Assembly (NCBI RefSeq): GCF_008831285.2
Contig: NC_045149.1
Span: 1,614,001 to 1,678,000 of the forward strand
DNA: 64,000 nucleotides
Source of the DNA: Nymphaea colorata
Lineage: Eukaryota; Streptophyta; Magnoliopsida; Nymphaeales; Nymphaeaceae
Reading direction: 5' to 3'
Part shown: positions 61,822 through 64,000 of the stretch, in pieces
Position numbering within the stretch: position 1 is the stretch's first letter
Layout: each line of letters begins with the position of its first letter
Translations under genes and position numbers: made by a program
The notes under the pieces: generated by a model
What the model saw: the letters and a program-made list of their open reading frames with translations, nothing else
What the model was told of the DNA's origin: nothing
The model's database searches: none

Positions 61822-62474
61822 TAGGGTTGAGCATCGGGTCGGGTCGGCCCGTCGAGCCCGAAACCCGGGCCCGGCCCGATATCCCGGGTCAGCCCGTCGG
61901 GCCCGAAACCCAGGCCCGGGACCGGCCCAGCCTGATGGGGGGAAACCGGGAAAGGGGAAGAAGGAGAGGGTCAGAGGGGGGAGGAGGGGGAGGAGGGGGA
62001 GGCGGAAGGGGGGAAGGGGAAAGAGGGGGAGGAGGTGGAGGCGGAAGGGGGGAAGAGGGGGAGGAGGTGGAGGCGGAAGGTGGGAAGGGGGAAGAGGGGG
62101 AGGAGGTGGAGGCGGAAGGGAGGAAGGGGGAAGAGGGGGAGGAACGGGAGGAGGATGGGGGACGGGAGCAGGGAAGGGGGATGGGAGGGGGGAAGAGGGG
62201 GAGGAGGTGGAGGGGGAAGGGGGAAGAGGAGGAGGAGGCGAAAGGGGGGAAGGGGGACGGGAGGAGGAACGGAAGGAGGAGGAGGAGGAGGATGGGGGAC
62301 GTGAAGAGGAGGAGGAGGAGGAGGAGGGACGGGAGGAGGAGGGGGGACAGGCTGGGCCGGGTACCCACCGGGCCGCATCATCGGGCTCGGCCCGGGACCC
62401 GGTTTTCCCGGCCTGGGTCTGGGCCCAACCGGGCCGGGTACCTGCCGGTGGCCCGGTCCCGACGCCCAAGCTTA
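61822..62474. mobile_element. Non-autonomous hAT MITE (653 bp) with GC-rich ends and a polypurine core
   Basis: Identical 8-bp flanks CTAAATTT lie at 61814-61821 and 62475-62482. The ends TAGGGTTGAGCATCGGG and TAAGCTTGGGCGTCGGG (read inward) match at 13 of 17 bases. Subterminal GGGTCGGG/GGGCCCGG repeats lie on both sides. The interior (about 61937-62345) is almost entirely A/G on the + strand. A nearby duplicate at 62613-62760 preserves the site without the insertion, which supports the boundaries. Long open frames across the core are low-complexity Gly/Glu/Arg or Pro/Ser and are not taken as genes. Confidence 0.88.
61937..62345 (+). repeat. Polypurine (GGA/GGGGA) minisatellite
   Basis: About 400 bp made of GGGGAGGAGGTGGAGGCGGA-like units, with only scattered pyrimidines. 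The strand asymmetry is extreme compared with everything around it. Confidence 0.9.
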
Positions 62475-62612
62475 CTAAATTTGAGCTCAACCGAATAGAG
62501 TGACTAGAAATTGGGATATGATAATGTTTATCATGTATACGTTTATCTTCCTGTTGTTACGGTTTGACTTCATTCCGTCCAATTTGAGTTAAATTTAGTT
62601 CTGATGGCTTGG

Positions 62613-62760
62613 AGCCCACTCTCGCTCTCCCTTTTCTTAGGGGCATGAGCTGAATTTGAGTGCAACCTGATGGAGTGAGCTGAAACTAAATTAGGATCAT
62701 GTTTATCATGTATAAATCTATCTTTCCTGTTCTGTTTGAGTCCATTTTGTCCCAAAGTTC
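62613..62760. repeat. Duplicate of the sequence flanking the 653-bp MITE
   Basis: CATGAGCTGAATTTGAGTGC and the following ATCATGTTTATCATGTATAA blocks parallel 61780-61821 joined to 62475-62590. This copy has no insertion. Confidence 0.8.
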
Positions 62761-63832
62761 AATGTAGGTCCCAAGGTTTTAAAACTCATTCCTAGTACTT
62801 TCTGCAACCCATAATCATTGTTGAGTTCATTTCAGCCAAATCAAATCAAATTTTTCTGATCTTTTAGCATATCCTTACAGGTAGGTGATTGATATAAGTA
62901 CCCCCACCTCCACTTGTTAAAATTCCAATGATAACCTCATTTTTTTCAAACTCTTCCTAGTTTCCCTTTATAAATTTGACATTTTGAAGCTGGTGATTTT
63001 CAGAAACATTGATTTCAAAGCAATCTAAGAGAAATTTTTCAATGAAATTTTAGCCAAAGCTGACTTTATGTAAGCCCATAGGCTGGTCTAGTCAGACCGT
63101 GAAAAGTCAGCTGGAGCTCTGGAATTGCACATAGAAGTAAAATCGCCATTTCCTTTTCCACCCACATCTTTCAGCCTAAGCATAGGTTATAGTTTGTGTA
63201 CACCTAAGTTTATTGATTTTTTATTCCTAAAGCCATAGTCCAAGGAAAATCCATGGTTTGAGTACGTTTCAACCAAGATTACACTCAGGGCTAAAATAGT
63301 TAAATTTTTCTCCTTTTTCCACCTAAACATAGGATTATATGCCATACATACCTAAGTTAAGCTTATCATTTTCATATCTTCAAAGCTCTGGATTGAAATC
63401 CTTAGCTCATTTTAAATACATAATAATTGGTCCAAATCTTCACGTAAGGGCAAAATAATCATTTCTTTTTTAAATCTCTTACTCAAGCCTAAGGGCAAAA
63501 CAACCATTTCATCTTCAATAATGATATTTTGCATTTATGTTATATTCATGTATACCAAAGTCTGTAATATTTGGATCATCAATTAGAAGTTTTTCATCAA
63601 CTTTTCTTGATCTATGATCTATTGTCATCTATATCTTTTATCTAAAACTATGATCCAAATCTCCTTACCACATCCAAGATCTATTGTTTAGAGCTTTCTC
63701 TGCATTGATATCTTGATATGAATCTTATAAGATCCATTTTCTAGAACTTTCTCTGGATTCATATCTTGATCTAAATATGAGAACCATGTACATATCCAAT
63801 ATCCATATACATAAAATGTGCATATATGCAAT
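62761..63832. other. No gene recognised
   Basis: AT-rich sequence, no readable coding or transposon motif. Confidence 0.4.
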
Positions 63833-64000
63833 AAATGTCATACTCAATTTCATGTATTATGCTAGATGTCAATCTACATAGGTGGACATGAATGTGTAGA
63901 ATTCTTAGTTGATTAGTCTGGTTCAGACTAAATGTCATACTCAATTTCATGTATTATGCTAGATGTCAATCCACATAGGTGGACATGAATGTGTAGAATT
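63833..64000. repeat. 97-bp tandem repeat, running off the window
   Basis: AAATGTCATACTCAATTTCA begins at 63833 and again at 63930. The copies differ at only about one base over the visible part of the second (CAATCTACAT versus CAATCCACAT), so the array is recent and may extend beyond 64000. Confidence 0.9.

Noticed and set aside
61801-62503. Long overlapping open frames on both strands (Gly/Glu/Arg-rich on +, Pro/Ser-rich on -)
   Set aside because: They are translations of the polypurine minisatellite in a MITE. A low-complexity tract with few T-containing codons stays open in several frames by chance, and no domain is present.
1-64000. CRISPR-like arrays, prokaryotic operons or integrated viruses
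   Set aside because: The repeats lack regular unique spacers, and the only polymerase genes are Ty1/Copia and Ty3/Gypsy type. No pararetrovirus or bacterial gene set is seen.

Overview
This is nuclear DNA from a plant with a large, repeat-rich genome. It has long AT-rich introns, GT-AG splicing, Ty1/Copia and Ty3/Gypsy LTR retrotransposons primed by initiator tRNA-Met, and several hAT-type DNA transposons with 8-bp target duplications. The one host gene looks like a seed-plant homologue of the METTL2/METTL6/METTL8 (Trm140) tRNA 3-methylcytidine methyltransferases. The sequence alone does not identify the species. I found no prokaryotic genes, CRISPR array or recognisable tRNA/rRNA gene.

Layout. 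1-500: degenerate tandem repeat. 501-3706: no recognisable gene. 3707-15391: seven-exon methyltransferase gene on the + strand, whose frame can be followed through every splice to a 322-residue product. Intron 1 holds a 368-bp hAT-like MITE. Intron 2 holds a 3389-bp hAT element with a decayed transposase on the - strand. 15392-17896: AT-rich and microsatellite-rich, with a GC-rich patch. 17897-20866: decayed Copia (-), broken against a Gypsy LTR end plus primer-binding site pointing the other way. 22270-22560: orphan Gypsy LTR fragment. 23077-27230: decayed Gypsy (-) with a micro-inversion in its reverse transcriptase.

27430-41215: a large Tekay/Del-like Gypsy (+), missing its 5' end. It carries a younger Copia (30363-35397, 5-bp target duplication, near-identical LTRs) in its pol and a 847-bp hAT MITE in its 3' LTR. 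41216-41960: about 30-bp minisatellite. 43003-45362: third Gypsy (+). 45363-53100: mostly unassigned, with a 174-bp duplication, an 874-bp hAT-like MITE, a triplicated repeat of about 260 bp and a long AT microsatellite. 53100-64000: no convincing gene. It contains a 653-bp hAT MITE filled with a polypurine tract, whose pre-insertion site survives in a neighbouring duplicate, and a 97-bp tandem repeat running off the window.

Nothing here forms an operon or multi-gene system. The window records successive transposon insertions around and inside one methyltransferase gene. All retroelement proteins seen are broken by stops, frameshifts or deletions. The best-supported new observations are the precisely bounded hAT elements and their target duplications, the empty-site evidence near 62.6 kb, and the micro-inversion near 25.15 kb.
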